DNA of 31,008 nt from DASZHA01 sp035938265 (GTDB lineage Bacteria; Chloroflexota; Dormibacteria; DASZGP01). The stretch spans positions 1 to 31,008 of the forward strand of contig DASZHA010000094.1 of the NCBI GenBank assembly GCA_035938265.1. Direction: 5' to 3'. The notes under the pieces are model-generated. The model was not told the DNA's origin and ran no database searches. It was given only the letters and a program-made list of their open reading frames with translations. The position numbers were made by a program, and so were the translations under genes. Below, piece after piece: positions 29,859-31,008 of the stretch. Each line of letters begins with the position of its first letter. Position 1 is the stretch's first letter.

Positions 29859-29864
29859 AGTCTA
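29859..29864 (-). promoter_or_regulatory. Putative -10 of the folB-larC-folD operon
   Basis: TAGACT on the minus strand, 6 nt before ATG 29852. The spacing predicts a leaderless folB mRNA and argues against the TTG start at 29858. Confidence 0.5.
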
Positions 29865-29886
29865 GGACCGGCAATCGCCAGCAGCC

Positions 29887-29912
29887 GTGTGATTCTGCTT
29901 TGACAATCACAC
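29887..29912. promoter_or_regulatory. Perfect inverted-repeat operator
   Basis: GTGTGATT (29887-29894) and AATCACAC (29905-29912) form a perfect 8-bp inverted repeat with a 10-bp spacer. It covers the -35 of the following XRE gene, the position expected for autorepression. The half-sites are 18 bp apart centre to centre, under two helical turns. Confidence 0.75.
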
Positions 29913-29928
29913 ACCACAGTGAGATGAT
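29900..29928 (+). promoter_or_regulatory. Sigma-70-type promoter of the XRE gene
   Basis: A perfect -35 TTGACA (29900-29905), a 17-bp spacer, and -10 GATGAT (29923-29928). ATG 29935 lies 6 nt after the -10, so the predicted transcription start is the A of the start codon. Confidence 0.7.
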
Positions 29929-29934
29929 TCAGGC

Positions 29935-30198
29935 ATGAGAGTTGAAGTCAGGGCAACCGGCCTCCGCGCCCAGCGGGAGGCGATGGGCTGGACCCAGCGG
30001 GAGCTGGCCAAGCGGCTGGGCGTGACGCAGAACTATATCCCCGCACTGGAGCTGGGCAACCGGAACCCCGGCCCGGACCTCCGGCAATCGTTGATGAAGC
30101 TGTTCAAGGTCGACTTCGAGGACCTCTTCACGGTGGTGATGGTGAACCCTACGAACCACAAGGAGGACGTCATGATCCGGGAGTCCCACACCGCCTAG
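29935..30198 (+). CDS. XRE-family transcriptional regulator
   Basis: 87 aa with a textbook Cro/C1 helix-turn-helix: GLRAQREAMGWTQRELAKRL, GVTQNYIPALELGNRNPGPD, MKLFKVDFEDLF. The C-terminal 20 residues are a short tail with no known domain. It should bind as a dimer. The inverted repeat at 29887-29912 over its own -35 is the probable target, so autorepression is likely. The folB promoter lies on the other strand of the same 82-bp region and might be affected too. Confidence 0.92.
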   Translation: MRVEVRATGLRAQREAMGWTQRELAKRLGVTQNYIPALELGNRNPGPDLRQSLMKLFKVDFEDLFTVVMVNPTNHKEDVMIRESHTA

Positions 30199-30249
30199 AC
30201 CTAAGCTCCGTGGGCGCTCGCCCGGTGCCGTACTAGCATTGGCTCTCCA

Positions 30250-30759
30250 ATGACCACCGAGACCAGGCTGGAGATAGTGCCGATGACCGCCGAGGACTGG
30301 CCGCGCGTGGCGGAGATCTACGGCGCCGGCATGGAAACCGGCAACTCGACCTTCGAGACCGAGGTCCCCTCGTGGGACGAATGGGACCGCGACCACGTGG
30401 CCGCGCCCCGGCTGGTGGCCAAGCGCTTCGATCGTGTGATCGCCTGGGCCTGTCTGAGCCGCGTCTCCTCCCGCTGTGTGTACGAGGGCGTCGCCGAGAT
30501 CAGCCTCTACGTCGACGCCGCGGCGCGCGGCCAGGGCGTGGGTGGCGGGCTCCTCGACGCCATGATCACGGCGTCGGAGGACGCCGGCTTCTGGACCCTG
30601 TACGCCGGTGTTTTCCCGGAAAACGCCGCCAGCCTGGCGCTCTTCCGGCGCCGCGACTTCCGGGACTACGGCGTGCAGGAGCGCATCGGCAAGATGGGCG
30701 ATGCATGGCGTGACGTGCTCCAGCTCGAGCGTCGCAGCCCGCGCGTCGGCGTCGACTGA
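30250..30759 (+). CDS. GNAT-family N-acetyltransferase, phosphinothricin acetyltransferase-like
   Basis: 169 aa. Uses acetyl-CoA to acetylate an amine. The N-terminal part with GNSTFETEVPSWDEWDRDH is typical of the PAT/Bar-like group; VAEISLYVDAAARGQGVGGG is the acetyl-CoA-binding motif A, and GVFPENAASLALFRRRDF is motif B. A role against toxic amino acids such as phosphinothricin or methionine sulfoximine is possible, but the substrate is not proven. TAGCAT lies 10 nt before ATG 30250. Confidence 0.9.
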   Translation: MTTETRLEIVPMTAEDWPRVAEIYGAGMETGNSTFETEVPSWDEWDRDHVAAPRLVAKRFDRVIAWACLSRVSSRCVYEGVAEISLYVDAAARGQGVGGGLLDAMITASEDAGFWTLYAGVFPENAASLALFRRRDFRDYGVQERIGKMGDAWRDVLQLERRSPRVGVD

Positions 30760-30804
30760 AGCCTCCGGAATAACCCCAACCGCGGCCACGTTCCGGAGAT
30801 CGAG

Positions 30805-31008
30805 ATGAAGGCCGCATACACCGAGGCCGCGGGCGGCCCCGAGCTGGTCAAGGTGGGCGAGCAGCCCACCCCTGACCCTGGCGACGACCAGGTCCTGGTG
30901 CGCAACCGCGCCGCCGGGGTTGGGCCCTGGGACTGGAAGATGCTGGCGGGCCGGTGGGGGCAGCTTTCGTTTCCCAACATTCCGGGCTTCGAGTTCGCCG
31001 GCGTGGTG
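30805..31008 (+). CDS. Medium-chain dehydrogenase/quinone oxidoreductase family protein, partial
   Basis: First 68 residues of a medium-chain dehydrogenase: MKAAYTEAAGGPELVKVGE, then QVLVRNRAAGVGPWDWKML and FPNIPGFEFAGVV, the typical GroES-like N-terminal domain. The remainder is beyond the right edge. The zinc-site Cys found in alcohol dehydrogenases is not present in the visible part (GVGPWDW), so quinone oxidoreductase-like is more likely. The ATG at 30805 has GGAG 6 nt upstream. Confidence 0.85.
   Translation, partial: MKAAYTEAAGGPELVKVGEQPTPDPGDDQVLVRNRAAGVGPWDWKMLAGRWGQLSFPNIPGFEFAGVV

Overview
The window is a very compact, high-GC bacterial chromosome segment with about 33 protein-coding genes and no gap longer than about 180 bp. 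I see no rRNA, tRNA, transposase or CRISPR array. Many neighbouring genes overlap by 1-4 bp (ATGA, TTGA, TGATG, TAATG). Several markers suggest a soil Terrabacteria lineage: a DUF222/HNH endonuclease, short AT-rich -10 elements directly before start codons, nickel-pincer (lar) genes, and a small membrane protein family that I associate from memory with Chloroflexota-like and Patescibacteria genomes. Chloroflexota or Dormibacterota is my best guess, but no taxonomic marker gene is present and this is an inference.

Layout. 1-2738: partial cysteine desulfurase with a small zinc-ribbon gene, a divergent lipoprotein, and an ECF sigma factor overlapping an O6-alkylguanine-DNA alkyltransferase. 2814-5196: larB, endonuclease IV and an unusual HAD protein. 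5227-10441: a three-gene minus-strand operon for a 1020-aa repetitive beta-solenoid-like surface protein, a small single-pass membrane protein and a membrane diguanylate cyclase. 10601-13525: HTH regulator, DNA polymerase IV, CheY-like response regulator, and the molybdenum-cofactor genes moaC and mog. 13586-15232: a possible small RNA with a strong terminator, then a sensor histidine kinase. 15348-20453: a small acidic protein, a TPR-CAP lipoprotein, a long polyprenyl diphosphate synthase, a UbiA prenyltransferase and a PLDc_N-type membrane peptide. 20458-25896: two minus-strand operons, a cupin with a membrane protein, and folC-pxpB-pxpC-pxpA with a degenerate PHP protein. 26018-31008: HNH protein, the folB-larC-folD operon, an HTH autoregulator with a clear operator, a GNAT acetyltransferase and a partial medium-chain dehydrogenase.

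How genes work together. LarB and LarC are two of three enzymes of nickel-pincer cofactor synthesis; larE is not in the window. FolB, FolC and FolD belong to folate metabolism, and PxpABC returns 5-oxoproline to glutamate, the substrate FolC adds to folates. MoaC and Mog act in molybdopterin synthesis. The prenyl synthase and UbiA protein probably make a lipid quinone or similar prenylated lipid.

Most notable signals: (1) the solenoid/small membrane protein/diguanylate cyclase operon; (2) a repeated layout in which a -10 hexamer lies 5-8 nt before the first gene of a transcription unit, implying leaderless or near-leaderless mRNAs; (3) three genes (dinB, moaC, the PHP-like gene) whose conserved or expected N-terminus lies upstream of any ATG/GTG/TTG, two with an in-frame CTG; (4) a perfect 8-bp inverted repeat over the -35 of an XRE regulator.
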